DNA of 64,000 bases, from positions 9,671,542-9,735,541 of the forward strand of contig VZSR01003798.1 of the NCBI GenBank assembly GCA_013398615.1. Direction: 5' to 3'. This document shows positions 25,906 through 39,123 of the stretch, piece by piece. The number at the start of each line of letters is the position of its first letter. The stretch's first letter is position 1. The DNA comes from Brachypodius melanocephalos (Eukaryota > Chordata > Aves > Passeriformes > Pycnonotidae). The notes under the pieces are model-generated. The model worked only from the letters and a program-made list of their open reading frames with translations, was not told the DNA's origin and did not search any database. The translations under genes were made by a program, and so were the position numbers.

Positions 25906-28824
25906 GTAGGACTGCCGAAATTCAGTTAAACTGTTCTTGAGAAGCTCTAAAGTTGTTCTCTTAAAACCCACAAAAAACCAAGTTTTCAGTTTTTCAAGTC
26001 CGACTTGAAGACAAAGTCGGAATTACAAATCTGCAGGCACTACATTCCCTTTCAAAGAAGGGAAAAAGCAGATTGTTTTTTGCATGTGATCAAAGCCAAT
26101 GAAAACTTATTGATATTTTTCATTTAAATTTTCATGAAGACCTAAGAAACTCTGCTGGAGGGGGCAGGAAAATGTTGTGACTTTTACTGGCAGAGAACTA
26201 TTTGAACGGTTATTGACAAAGAGCACAGCGCACAAAATGTGCTTGGGCTAAGCAGAGTGAAGATGTTTGACATATTGGCAATGCAGCCCAGGGTCAGGAG
26301 GTGACAGATTAATGTTGTGTTTCACAGTCCAAGCTAATGCTAACTGCATGCCTCCGTATACTCTTTGTTATTCCACATATTTGGAAGAACAAACCAGCTC
26401 TGGGTTAGTTAAACCTAAGCACTGATTTCAGCACAAAAATGGCTTATTTTAGTTTAATTGGTTAGGCACAAGTGGGGTAAATCTGTGTAAACTATTCTTA
26501 GACTAAACTGAGAGCAGCATGTAGGAATTTGCGTTATTTTAATTAAAATCAATGACATTTTTTTAACTGAATCAGGGTAGCAGTGAGTGCGGGAAGGAGG
26601 GAGTCATTCCCAGCTCAGTGATTCACACAGCCTGTGATTGTGACCGTGTGGCCTAACCATGACAGCATGTCATGGCCAGGCCCAGTGGCTCTGGATATGC
26701 TTGGAAAATCTCAAGGCAGGAGGCAGAGATTACAAGAAGTTAAAAAACAACCCATCAACCCCCTAAAACTCCACCTCTTGGCTTGATGCTCTCTCTGGCT
26801 GTCAGCTTCTGGCCTGCTCCCTGGAACAAGTAACAAAAACGACTCTGCTTCCAGCAGCAGAGATCAGGAAGCCAGCAGATACTTTTCAACCCTCCAGATA
26901 CATTAAAAGAATGGGAGGTAGAGGGCTGAAATGGAAAACAGATGATAGACCGAGGCTGGCGAGAACAGGAGGAATGCAGTGCAGGCAGCCCGTTTGTCTC
27001 AGAGAAGCCGGTGTGCCTGCCCGTGGAACTGGCCAAGTCTGTCGGCACTTGGTAAAATGATGGAACAGAAATGCCTCTCTTCTGGAAGGTGCTGAGCACT
27101 TTGGCTTTGTAGCATCACTGTGCTGTGTAGGACACAGTCCCCAACAGTTCACATTGCTGTACAACCACAGACAGTGTTGAAGACTTTTGGGAGGAACATG
27201 CAGGATTCAGAATTTCATGCCAGTCCCTGCAATGCTTGGTGACATGGGCATATGTGTGAGAAACAGCTTTGAGGGTTTGTGAAAGCAGAGTGCTGCCGAA
27301 AAGGCTCCATGGGTTTTGATCTACAACCCCTCCCTAGTCTCTGGTTAATAGTTAGTTCTAAATAGATTTCATCCGTGTTGAAACATGTGCACAGATATGT
27401 GAATGTTTATATGTTTTATATTCAGAGCTTTTGTTGCTTCTAAGGCAAAGACCTCTTCTCCAGAGTGGTTCTCTGTGTCGTGCATACTTCATACATGAAG
27501 AGCTGACAATAGCAGATTAATAGTGAGAAGTTTTCTTCTGCTGGCCTCAGATCATATTCCTTAACAGGCACTGGAACTACATGTTAAATGGCAGCACAGG
27601 GAGAGCATGGGAATAGCCGTGGGATTCAGATATCAACACATTCGCTGGCACGTTGAAAGTGATGTGACACCTCTGACAGAAATAACATGGGTGGGTATGG
27701 ATCTGCTCTTTGAGGTCCAGGCAAGTGCAAACGTGAGGAGAACAGAGTAAAGAGTTTATCCAAGCTCCTTTTAAATGCAAAGCAAAATGAGCAGTATTTG
27801 ATTACAGCCATCTGAGAGCGAGATGGATGGGTGACTGAGTTAGGAGGGCTTTGCTTTGGAAAGACACCACCTGGTTCTTCAGCAAGAATAGCTGTAGCAT
27901 ATTGCAGTAACTACATAGCTGTAAGTGTGTGAAGAGGCTTGTACCCCCTTAATAACACTGTGTTCATGTAGTGATCCCACCCTTAAGGAGCTCATGTGAG
28001 GAGAATAAGCTGTGATGACGCTTTAAGGCCATTTTTTCTATCAGTATAGCACTGTTTCTGTGTTGGGAGACATCATGCTACTGCTCCAGACTGCATACCT
28101 AACTGCAATAGCGATCCTGGTAGAGAAGCAGTCTGCAGTCCGTGCAAGCAGCCAGCATTAAAAGTGGGTCTGCACTGCAGCAGGGGTGAGCATCAGTCAC
28201 TGGGGCGGGCTGCTGCTGCTCAGGGAGCTCCATCTTGCTCCACTCCAATAGTTCCAATTTTTGTGGGAAAATACGCATCTCTATCCATACTCACTCCCCA
28301 ATGTCTCTTGGAGAAGCTTGAATTCCCTTCTCGTGCTTGCTTGAATCAGAAACCATGATGTACATTATCACATATTATACCTTGTTTGAATGGAGATAAT
28401 TAAAAATTTGTTAAACAACATAATTTTTATTAAAAGAAAACTAATGGAATTACGCAAGGAAATTTTCTGTTTACTTTCAAGCTTGAGAGCAGTTGTTGAC
28501 CGACAACGCAATTTAAAAAGAGGAATGAGCTTCTTCCCAGGACCTTTTATAAAGAGGCCTTGTCCAGTTCAGAATTTGGGAAATGTAGTCTATTTTCTGC
28601 GGCTTGCAGTTGAGGTCAGTCTGTCTGTGATTGCAAGTATCTCTAGACTTTGGCACTGTGCTGATTTAAGCCCTAGGGCATGCATTTAAATTGTCACATA
28701 TAGTGTGTCTCATACTGACATCTTCTTCTGTAGAAGTGAAGGATAATACAGCACTTGTGCTGCAGAATAAGACAGTGCTCTCTCCTCAAGCATGAAAATT
28801 GTCTGCAAATTTCAGACATGTTTT

Positions 28825-28849
28825 CCTTGATTGTGGCGGCTAATCAAGG
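28825..28849. repeat. Perfect 8-bp inverted repeat
   Basis: CCTTGATT (28825-28832), a 9-nt CG-containing loop (gtggcggct), then AATCAAGG (28842-28849). Short enough to be chance, but it retains a CpG in AT-rich surroundings. Confidence 0.7.
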
Positions 28850-31800
28850 CAAAACTCAAAGTTCATTCTACTAGGGGATGAACAATGCTTGGCAGTGTAG
28901 TGATTGTTAATGCAGTTAATTATTCCTAATGCTGTGTCTGTCCTCTGAAGAGTTCAATATCTCTAGACAAGGCTTTAACGATCCACAGGCACTCTGTGGT
29001 TTCACCCAGGGAATATTGCCGCTTCAGACCAGTTTGCAATCTGCTGTCCCTCAGTCTGTGCTCTCCCCTTGCTTTGTGGCATGTTATATCTGATAGAGGG
29101 AGGCTGGGTGGGTGCTTTTTAACAGGCTTTGTTTTCTTACAGAACTGTTACATTGTGCTTTCTATTGTCTGTTTTCTTCAATCTACTTATAAGCTTTGGA
29201 TATTGTTGATTGGACAATCTAAAAAAAACACCCAAACCCAAGCATTTACCTACATGGGGGAATGGAAATAGTGCTTGAGGTCACCATTGTGCTCAGTGTT
29301 GGTGGAGTCCCTAGAACATGAAACAGGGAAGCAAGCCTTCACTGACTTGTACACTGATGGGGATAAATTATTTTCAATAACACCTGTTTGCTGATACAAT
29401 TCTATTGTAATTTAATCATTGTGATATCTTTCTCTAAGTTGTGGCTTTTATTAGAGCAGCTTAGTCTAGATCTTCATATTTCGGTAATCTTAGTTTTAAA
29501 GTGATATGTCACTACGTATAAGCAACTTCTCTGATAATTAAAATAATTGCTGAGAAATTTTTAAAAAGTACTCAGTTCAGCTGCACAACAATAGTTCTTT
29601 ACTTGAAAACTTTTTTGAATTTTCTCACTTTTGGGATAGGTCCTGTAAATTGACAAAATTAATTTTACCTTGAGTACACTATCTTTGCTACAAAACTATT
29701 GGCAGACCATATTTCTTTACCTGAGAGCCATCCTGTAATCCCTTTGGTGTCATAATTTTTACAGCTGTGTTTATTGTTCTTTTTGGTTTGAAAAAGCCAC
29801 TGATTGGAATTGCCTTAATTTGGGAAGTTGACCCCCTCAATGACTGTGTGGTTTGTTGAGAGCTGAGTGCAGTTCTGCCTTCATCAAGAGCTTCATGCTC
29901 ATGGAATATCACCATTTGTAAGTGTTCTGTTAAAAAGTACTAATTTTTAAAAAAGAAAAATCTCTAGAAATGTCTCAAACATCCTAGAGGAGTTTTTATT
30001 GAAAGCTCTCATGCAAAACTTAGAAGTAAAAAAAATGTTTTCTTTATCAAGAAGCCATAGTTAAAAATGGGCTTCAAGGAATAAAGAATGATTAATGAAG
30101 CTCTTCTTCTTTAATGCACTAATCCTTCTTGAGATTTAAATGTCTGCTATGGAAAATTTCCACAATTTGGAGTGAATGATTTATAAAAGAAATTAGGCAA
30201 CAAACAGGGCTTGAGGTTTCTGTTCACAGCAGAAGATAAAAAGCTTCTAGAATTAAAAAATATTATTATTTTATTTCTAAGTATTTTTCTTACTGATTTC
30301 TTGACATATGTACTGTTAATTAGGCAGTAATGATTTTCTTTCATTTGCACTGCAAATTACACTAATAATTATGCTTTTATTCACAGAATATATTTTGTTA
30401 ACTGACCTTGGGTTTAGAGTGGAATACAAAATGAGAAAGAATTGTTACGTTCAGTTGATGCTTTGAGATTCCTAGGGAGTTCTGCTTTTGCTAGCTTTGA
30501 ATTTTAATTTTAGACACACTAACAAAGATATACAACAGAAAGGTTTTAACTAAGTATATTACTTTGACAGAAGTCACTGGGTTCTACAATTAATTCTCAC
30601 CAGTAGATCAATGCACTTCATAAGCTGCAAGTCATTCTGACAAGATGAAACAAATGCAATCGTTAGTGAAATCCTGATAATTTGGAACAACGGGCTGTGA
30701 AAGTAGGTCACTTTGTGTCTTTGAAATATTTTTCCCTCCACAGTATTTCATACTTGGCTTATCTTGATAATGTACTTGACATCTTTGGTGAGTGATCATA
30801 TGCTAATTTAAAGTCATATTGTGTACGTAAATTCAGAACAACTTTGAGAGGTGTTTCAGCAGGATGGCAAAAAACTTTAACCAGTGAATGTGACTTCAAT
30901 ATTTTTCTGTTAAAATGTATGTTATTTTTCTATTCTGAAGACTATAAGGGGATTCTTTTTTATGTCCTTTGAAGGTAGGTATTTTTATGACTTAGAGCTT
31001 TTTTCCGCTGTCCTACTCTTTTGGGTTTTTTAGGGCAGGGTATTTGAAACAATAAGGTCTTCTTTTAGAGTGCTCATCTAGACCACTACAGCCAAGTGCT
31101 GGGACTGCTTTCTTCAGGAGCATCCATGGCAATTTATTGGCCCCACTCTTCCTGGCGATGTCAGTGGTGAAAGTATTGTTGACTACAGTAAGAAAGTTCC
31201 ATTATCTTCAGATGTTGCTATCTGGATTCTGTGATATTTCTTGGAGCATATATAAAACTTCAGGTGTTTGCTGCTCAATTCTGTAGCATGTTTTCATTAG
31301 CAGAGCACATAAAACTGCCATGCCCTGCTCCATATACTGTTTATTGTTCCCCATCCTTACCATTTCTCTACCATAGGTTTCTTGCAGACCTTCAGAGGTG
31401 AATAAAATGTTTATAAAGGGTTTATGTTTATTGTGCAGGGAGGGTTCTGATAATTGCTAGTATGTTGTAAACTGTTTTGGAACGTAAGAAATCCTTTTTT
31501 TGTTTCCTGTAAAAAAAATCTTGACTCAAGATTAGATAGCTGTTTTCCTGACTTACTGATGTGTTCCATCTGTCTGCATCTCTCCTCACTCTCTCTTTTT
31601 TTTTTTTTTTTAAGGTGTGAATTCAGTGAATATTTGCTGGGCTGGCTGCTGGTGAATAATAATAATGAGAGTGCCTGGGGTATAATATATATTTAATTAG
31701 ACAAATAATATAAAAAATATAATATTTTGGTTTTAGACTTTTGTTCCTGTCCTATGTTTGCCTCTGATTTGCACTAGTTATGTAATTACTACTTACCACT

Positions 31801-32030
31801 TTGGGAAAATAGAAAAAAAGGTTTAGATTAAAAGTACTGCTGACTTAAGAAGAAGATAAATATGTAGATGACAAGAATGAAGAGGTTTATTGACAGTTCT
31901 TTTCTTTGCTAATAAGCCTAAAATATTAAACCTCTAGGACATAACCTAGCTGCTTAGCTTTTCACAGGTGCTGATCAGTGAGATCTCTCTTTGCCTCACA
32001 GATGAATCTACAGAACATCTGGCTGCTTAT

Positions 32031-32105
32031 AAAAAAAAAACAAAACAAAACAAAAACAACAACAAAAAAAACCCCTACATAAAACCAAACCTCAAACACA
32101 CAAAC
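32031..32105. repeat. A-rich low-complexity tract
   Basis: Ten A followed by AAAAC/AAC units grading into an AAACC-rich region. No polyadenylation signal or gene-like sequence precedes it. Confidence 0.85.
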
Positions 32106-32815
32106 CCTGCATAGGGAGTAAAGTCAAATTAAAATCCACAGATGAGGTATTTTATCTCATTTTCTTTTCCCTCCTTTTTCTCAACAAGTGTTTTCTGTGT
32201 GGCATAAAATGGCACCTAAGAGACAATAATGAAGATAAATCTAGAGCCAGGTAACAATATTTATTGTCCTTTGTAACACAGCAGGAAGAGTTGGCAGTTG
32301 CTCAGTGACAGCTTTCCAGATCACACTCTTTCTGGTAGACTTACAGCCCAGGGAGACCAGAAGCAACCCAGCTCAGTAGGTTATGGCCTTTCCAGCATAA
32401 TTTCACTAGGCAGAGATTGAATGGTGCAATGTCAGCAGTCACGGATGCCCTTGGGAGTACCTTGTTAAGTGCAACATACTGTTAGTATATGATCAGATTT
32501 GGAAAGAATAGTAAAGAACAGTTGTAATTTTCTAGTGTTGGGATAATATAGCTGCAGCCTGATCATGTCCCCTCTTGCAGATTTGCTTGCATTCATGGCT
32601 GAATTTTTGGTGAGTCTCATGGGACTCTGTCTAGTTATAAACCCTCTTGCTCATCACCTGCATGGAAGTCTGATTCTCCACTCAATTATAAGTTCCAAAT
32701 AGCAACTATCTCTGACGTGTGTCTGCTTGGGATACTGGCATGCCATTAATAACAGACTACCTTTAAAATTCCGAGAAACCAAGAAAAAAGCACTTGCTTC
32801 CATTGCAAGAAGATA

Positions 32816-32962
32816 TTTGGGGTTTGTGTTTTTTGTCGTTTCTTTTGGGGTCTTTGTGGTGTTTTGTGTGTGTGCTTTTCTTGTTTTCTTTTGGATTTTG
32901 TTTGTGGTTTTTGTTGGTTGGTTTTAACTTTTATTTTGTGTTTGGTTTCTTTTTTAAAGAAA
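32816..32962. repeat. G/T-rich low-complexity tract
   Basis: About 145 bases nearly free of A on the plus strand, made of irregular TTTG, TTTTG and GTGTG units. Overlapping frames translate only to F/V/C/G-rich low-complexity peptides and are not genes. Strong strand asymmetry of G+T makes it a possible G-rich structured tract. Confidence 0.85.
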
Positions 32963-33163
32963 AACAGACATTTTCCTAAGCAGATATTTTAAGCCTTGCA
33001 AATTGTCCTGATAAATTATTACCTTCTCTCAGTACTCCTTGCCCTTCAAGGTTTTCCACTGTAGTGTGTTGTCCCACGTATTCCTTGAACATTTTTGTTT
33101 CAGCCAAAGATATGTGTATGTATTGAGTGGAGTGCTGAAGTGTTGTGAGCCATTGTTTTGCAC

Positions 33164-33183
33164 AAAAAAAAAAAAAAAAAAAA
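33164..33183. repeat. Poly-A tract (20 A)
   Basis: Pure run of 20 A. The preceding sequence lacks AATAAA within 30 bases and shows no gene. Confidence 0.9.
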
Positions 33184-36100
33184 TCCCAGTGCAGTGCTGT
33201 ACTTTCAGATATAGCCCAAGCAACACAAACTCATGTTAAAATGTAAGCCTTTGAAACGTGAATGGGTCTCTTTGGGTATCATTGTCCTGTCTGCAACTGA
33301 AGTTCATGGAGGCACAGATGTGTGGGGCGGGGGGGCTGCACTGTGACAGCTTATCGTGAGGGTTTCTTTTAGCAGGCTAGGAAAAATTGCAATGTGAATA
33401 AAGGGAACTTGTTTAGGTCAGATGAAGACTCTATTAATGAGACCCATTATTCCTATTTTTGGAGAGTGTTAGGTTTTTTTAAAAATATATACAATGCTGT
33501 ATTATTTTTGATTACAACACCATTCACTGGTGACTTTTATCTTTGTGTGTGAATTTCTAATTATACATGTTAGATGAGTGATCTTTACTGTAAATAGTAA
33601 TGTGGTTTTCTTTCACTTGATCTCTCTGTACTGATTCTGTTTCATTGTTCACTTTCTTCATCACAGTATCTTGCTTATTTTATCTTTCAACAGACATTTC
33701 TTTACATCCTCTTGCATGGCCCTCCCCTCCCCTTGTAACTTTTTGAAAAGGGCTTTATCTGAGAAGGCAGTTTCATTTGCCTTTTGATCTATTTTTTGAT
33801 GGATGTGCATTCACTTCTGGTAGTAAGCCCAGTACTGAAGTCCTTATTCAAGGCCAAAGTGTGGAGGCTTGATTGTGGCTTCTGGTTAAGGCTCTTACCT
33901 ACAATTTCCTAGAGCTAATGGGGAACTTGGAGATCAGAGGTGTTGGCTGCTTAACTGCAAGGCTTTGAAAGGTTTTTCAGGGTGGATATTGGCAATTTCC
34001 AAACTTTCGAGTAATTCCTCTTGAGACCTGAACATGCAGTGTTTGTAGCTGCCAGTCATTTCTAGAAACCTGGTTTTCACCCCTGGTGGGCACAGTGAGA
34101 TGGAGCATTTGCCTTGCTCCAGGGCTGATCTGTCTGCCCACGCAGCTGCACGGTGAGAGCAAAGGGCACCTGATACCTCTTGATGGTGCCATGGTGCCTC
34201 ATCACTGAGCTCATCTTTCCATGTCCTTGCTGAGATCTTCTGAAGAGCCAAAAGCATGAATAAAGAGTGTCCAAGCTGGTGCAGAAAAGTGAATTGAAAG
34301 GTTTGTAAACCCAAGTGGTATGAACACCAGCTTTAGGAGAGGGAATGGAAGTTCTGGAAGCATACAGAAGAGTCACTCATCACCTGGAGATGATAAATAG
34401 AAAAAACAGCAGTCGTTCATTCTAAGCTCCTCCCAGCAGCTCTAAACCAGAGTAGAGCTCATTTGCAGAATGACCAAGGACTGGAAATTCAGGTATTTGT
34501 TTTGTTCTATTTTTTCAGATGCAAAATCAAAGTAAAATCCAGGTCTGCTATACAAATGCTGTACAAATGTGAGTGACTTAAACCCAGCGTTTGTATATTA
34601 AACAACTTGTTTAATATAGTGTTAACATTTGGAGAGTCACAATGAAGCTTTGAGGTTAACATCCCACTGAGGTGAATGGGAGATGTTCATACCTCAGGCT
34701 GCAGATTCAACAGGAGAGCAGAGCTCTGATTTACGCAGCAAACGCTGTATCTTGGCGAACCACAAGGGCTGCAGACATTTTTCTGAAGGGAAGCTTCAGT
34801 TCCAGGGAACAGCTTACAGACTGCAACAGACCCCAGATCAGGAAGCCCTGGAGCTGGGTAGCTGCTGGCTGTAGCTTTGAACTGAAAGACATCAAATGGG
34901 CTTTGCACTACGAAAGTAGGCATCTCAACCAGGTGCTCCCCATGCCTGTCTCGAGACTTTCTTTGCTTCCTCTTGCTACCTTTTCCCAGAAAGGATTTTT
35001 GGATAGGAAATATAGGTCAAGGATCTGGTAACCTCTACTGACCTTAATGTTATGCCTGTTTTTGTTTCCTTTTTTAGCTGCTGTGTCTCCTTATTTGTGC
35101 TTAATCTTTAAATTCTCCCTTTCTTCCATAAGTTTTTTATTCTCTCTTACGTTGATGTATTGTAACATTAATTTTCCTTTCTTAGTGCCACATTTTTCCC
35201 CACAGGACTTCTTCCACTTGCCTGTTTTTCTGGTTTTTTGTCCTTGGTGTCTGGTATGCTATAATTTTTTATTATGCACTGTCATCCTAAGGAGCTCCTC
35301 TTTGCACAGCCATATGTATAGATGTGGATTTTCTTGAGATCTCTCCCACATAAGCTCCCCTGCTGCAGAGTAAGGCTCCCCTGTAAATCCCAGGATGCTT
35401 CTGCCTCCAGCACACAGAGGAGGTAGACACCCTGAAATTTGCAGTAAGGTCAAATTGCAGACATTGTGCCTGTGTGTTTTGTGGCTGAAAGCCTTCTTAC
35501 TCTTCCTAGCACACACTGGCTTGATTTGGGCACCAGTCTGGAGTGCAAATGAATGTGGCTGCATTTTAGTTCCAGTTGGTTACATCACAAACTCAAAGCA
35601 TTGCTTTTTGCCTGGCTGGGAAGGGAATAGCAGGGGCATTAATGCTGAGGTGCATTTGATGAGGTTTCCCCAGCAGCACCTGCTTGCACTATGCTGTACA
35701 CATTGTTTATGCCTTTTGTCACTGAAGTCAGTCTGTTCTTCTGAGTAGTTAATAAAATTATCAGCTCACAGCAAGAGAGGATAAACTGATTATTTTTTTA
35801 AGGAGTTCTGCTGGGGAATTTTGCTTTGCAGGGATATGCATTCATTTTTTAGCAGTCCAGCTTGTGTAATTAATTAATCGGTCACAGATGAGACACAGAA
35901 CTTGAAGATTTTGTTTTTCTGCCATATATTACTACATACCTTGATTTCTCTTTGTAGTTCCTTAGTAGAGCTGGAATGAGGAGGGTCACTCACTCTATCT
36001 TTGACTCCTTGTTGCATTGCTTTCAACAGCTCAGCCATCACAATATGTCACACAGCCATGCATTTGAAACTCAATACACTCACTGTCTAATAAGCTTCAT

Positions 36101-36499
36101 TTTCTGTGCCACTAGCTTGTGTTCTATAGTGTTGGTTTCCCAAGTATGGTACTAAGCAATTTTAGGAAATGCTGGTACAACTGTAGCAATTTTCCTCAAT
36201 TTGTTCCTGACAAAGAACTCGCTTCAGAATTGAGTTTGCTTGCTTTTTGTTTGAAACACTGGTAGACACAATTAGCCTCATTAACCCTGGTTTCTGTTTC
36301 ATAACAGAAAATTAGCCTACAATCACTGGTTTGCTGGAAAACACTGCTGTAATTAGTCCTCAACAGTCTGATATGAAAATCCATCGTGTTTTTAATTTCT
36401 CTGACATATACAGAGAACATGCCCAGGTTCTCACTTACCTTGGGGATTTAGATAAAGTGAAGGCTCAAGTCCTTGGCTTGCTTAGAGCACTGTTGAACA

Positions 36500-36597
36500 C
36501 GTTGGACAAACATCTGTTGAGAGAGTCAGAAGTGCACTGGTCCCACCATGAAGGAGGGCAGGAGTGGTTTCTGGAGATCCTCTGCAATTCTGTGAGA
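36500..36597 (+). mobile_element. CR1 LINE 3'-end fragment
   Basis: The segment carries, in CR1 order, gttggacaaacatctgtt, then actggtcccaccatg (compare 'acttggtcctgcc'), agggcagga, and ctggagatcctctgcaattc ending in tgtgaga. This follows the CR1 untranslated tail 'ggacaaacacctgtcaggg ... tggtcctgcc ... gaggtcccttccagccc ... ttctatga'. It is 5'-truncated and decayed, as most avian CR1 copies are. The plus-strand 90-codon frame 36331-36603 runs into it and is not a host gene. Confidence 0.7.
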
Positions 36598-37036
36598 TGC
36601 TGACCCTTCAAAGAGCATGAGACCCAAACAAGGACCACTTAAATCCTGGCCCCACTGAGTGGATGCTTTTCCTTACCAGTTCTCCCAAAATGCTGTATTA
36701 TTCCAGATGTATTGCAGAGTAGAGTTCAACCTTGCTCCAGCTATAGGATTATAGTGGCACTGAAGCCAATTTTTTTTATCAGCTGAGAAATGAAGAAACT
36801 TAAAGGTGAATCAGACTAATTATTCTTAAACCTCTGTAGATAATCTGAAATTGGTTGATAAAAGAGCTTTATCATCACCTTTAGGACATGCATCACTCCA
36901 GTGAGTATGTCAATGAGCGTGATTATGTTCTCCTGAAATAATTAGTTATTTCACGACTGCTATTCCAGTCAGAGAGGAAAGCAAGGGTTCATATGGGTTG
37001 CTAAGCCATTAGCTGGGGCATCACTCAGAAGTTCAC

Positions 37037-37142
37037 AGAACAAGTGCTGTGGTAGGGTGAGGTGTACTACATCAAACTGCTATGAACTGAACTAGTTCTG
37101 TGGCAGGGTGAGGTGTACTACATCAAACTGCTGAGAACTGGT
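37037..37142 (+). repeat. 51-bp tandem duplication, two copies
   Basis: CTGTGGTAGGGTGAGGTGTA starts at 37047, and the near-identical CTGTGGCAGGGTGAGGTGTA starts at 37098. Both continue through an identical ctacatcaaactgct. The preceding gaacaagtg/gaactagtt stretches are also related, so the duplicated unit probably begins near 37037. High identity suggests a recent event. Confidence 0.9.
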
Positions 37143-38144
37143 GTCCAAATTGTGTCAGGCTCTTACCCAGACACTGCAGAGCAGAAATAAAGGTCTGTGT
37201 ACACCTGCATGTGCAGAACTGTACCCAAGGACTCTCCTGGAGATTTGGGTACCTCAAGCTAAATTACTTTTCCCTGTGAGATGGGAAAGGTTTGTGTAAA
37301 TCCAAACACCCTTGCTTGCCTAAAAAGTGAGGAGGCAATCTTACTTATTTTGAATTCAGCATCAAAACTCAAAGAGTAATTCCTAATCTAGGTCTGTCCT
37401 TTCCATGCATTTTGTCATTCAGGAAAGAGATGGTGAGTGCCAACCTCTGAATGTATCCTGAGTGAGTTTAGTGAAGGATTTTGTATAACTGCTTAGCAGG
37501 ATTCTAGTGAAAGACAGGAGAAATTATTTGTATAATTAACAGCATCTTAATTCTAGCATGCAGGAAAGAGGGCAGGTTTACAAAAGCTTCCAGGGCTGCT
37601 TATACAGTAAGGAGCTGAAGGCTGAACTGCGTCATTTGTGGAGGAAAGGGATTATCCCACAAGTCTCTAGTGCCTAGTGAAATTTTTGCCTAAGGGACAT
37701 TTTACTCCTGTATTAAACGTTCCTCTTATTTCTCAATTGTTCTCTCTAAATGCATATGACACCCTGGGGGTGTCTCCATTTGAATGATCTCAATTGTTTC
37801 TGTGTCCACTTGGGTGCCAGGCTAGAGGACTGTGAAGAGAAGCTGAGCTGTTCTATCTTGATAGCTGAACTGCAAATGAGGAATTCTGTAATTCCTCTGT
37901 AAGTTCAGGTCACTACATGTGTTCCTAGTAAGTTCTTAAATAACTAAGCAGTAACTAAATAAATAGTAATTTAATTTATTAGATGCCCTGAGCATTTATA
38001 AAAAATGTTAGGGAAATTAATATGAACTTACTTATTCCACAAAGAAACATACAAGCACTGACAAAAAGCAAAGCCTTCAAAATGCCATGTTGAGTTCATT
38101 CATGCATGAGGAACCCTGTGTGCAAAATGATAGTGTTTGGAGTG

Positions 38145-38180
38145 TCAGCCAATCAAGTAGTCTAATTGGCTGAACTACTT
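38145..38180. promoter_or_regulatory. Interlocked inverted repeats with paired CCAAT boxes
   Basis: TCAGCCAAT (38145-38153) pairs with ATTGGCTGA (38165-38173), and AAGTAGT (38155-38161) pairs with ACTACTT (38174-38180). The outer pair places two CCAAT cores head to head, 11 bases apart. AGCCAATCA fits the NF-Y consensus well, and its partner fits less well. Because the stems interlock, only one hairpin can form at a time. A regulatory role is inferred from the motifs alone; no gene start is visible nearby. Confidence 0.35.
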
Positions 38181-39123
38181 AAGTGCTTCTTCATATAGAA
38201 ATAGTTTTTAACAAATTTCTGTCACACTTTAGCTCCTCTGAAGTAGGCCTGAGCTTTACTGTGCTTCCAGCCTGCAAAAGAGTTTTCTGAGGCCTCTTCC
38301 TGGAGATCTGCATGATGCACTGAGCTGTTACCTAACACTTCATCTAGCTGAGAGCCCCAAGGCACACACTTCCCTCAGAATCTGATCTCGAGGGAGCTCT
38401 GGAAGTAGTCCATGGATAAGACATGGTAATAGCTCCTGTTTCTCCTATTCCAGTGTGGCATGGTTGTGCCCAACTGGATTTCAAGGTATCTGCAATTTCA
38501 CTTCTTCCTGCAGCAATGGATTTGGATCCCCATTTTTGCCTGTGCCAGTCCAGCTGTGCTGCCAGTCACGTGAAATAGCCTCATCATATGAACAGTAGGT
38601 GAGACGTATCAGAGGTCAGCTGAATGTGCCTCAAATTACAGGTAGTGAGGTGAACGTGTGGGGCTTCAATTCCTGCTAGCAAAAATGCATCAGTGTGCTC
38701 TCCAGGCCGTGTTCAGGTAGAGCTGTGCTCCTGTGAAGGAAGCACATCCTCCCCAAGCGCACAGTGGGGAATTCACACTGTGCAGTGTTGTCAGCCTGCA
38801 AGGCTGAAGAGCACAGAGCAAAGATGATAATTAGAGCCTCACGAGTAGTGATTTCCATGTTGTACTCCCAGCTTCTTCACTGATTTTTTTCTAGTGATGG
38901 AGGAGGATAAATCATCCAGATCATATAAATCAATTCACTCTTCTGTAAAATGATTATTATTGGTCGTTTCTGATTGCCACACTCTGCTGCATGTGACTGT
39001 TTGAAAGATGCCTTGAGATGCTTGCATGAACAGGCTCTATCACTTGGCTTGTATTTGTCAACTTGTGTTTGTCCATCCTCCCTTTTCTTGTTTACTTGTT
39101 TGGTTATTTCACACTACATTCAC

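Larger units (their letters stand above)
25906..36499. other. Non-coding spacer with homopolymers
   Basis: No gene is supported. Small palindromes occur at 25999-26021 (TCCGACTT/AAGTCGGA), 26536-26549 (ATTTTAATTAAAAT) and 28825-28849. An overlapping homeodomain-type TAATTAATTAAT string lies at 35867-35878. GC-richer patches near 34080-34260 and 34680-34900 have overlapping frames of about 100-126 codons on both strands with no recognisable domain. Poly-T at 31596-31611 sits in a long pyrimidine tract that resembles a splice acceptor, but no convincing exon follows. Confidence 0.7.

Noticed and set aside
33934..34376. Overlapping minus-strand frames of 71-126 codons
   Set aside because: Three different frames of the same DNA are open, so openness carries little information. 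No retroviral or cellular domain was seen.
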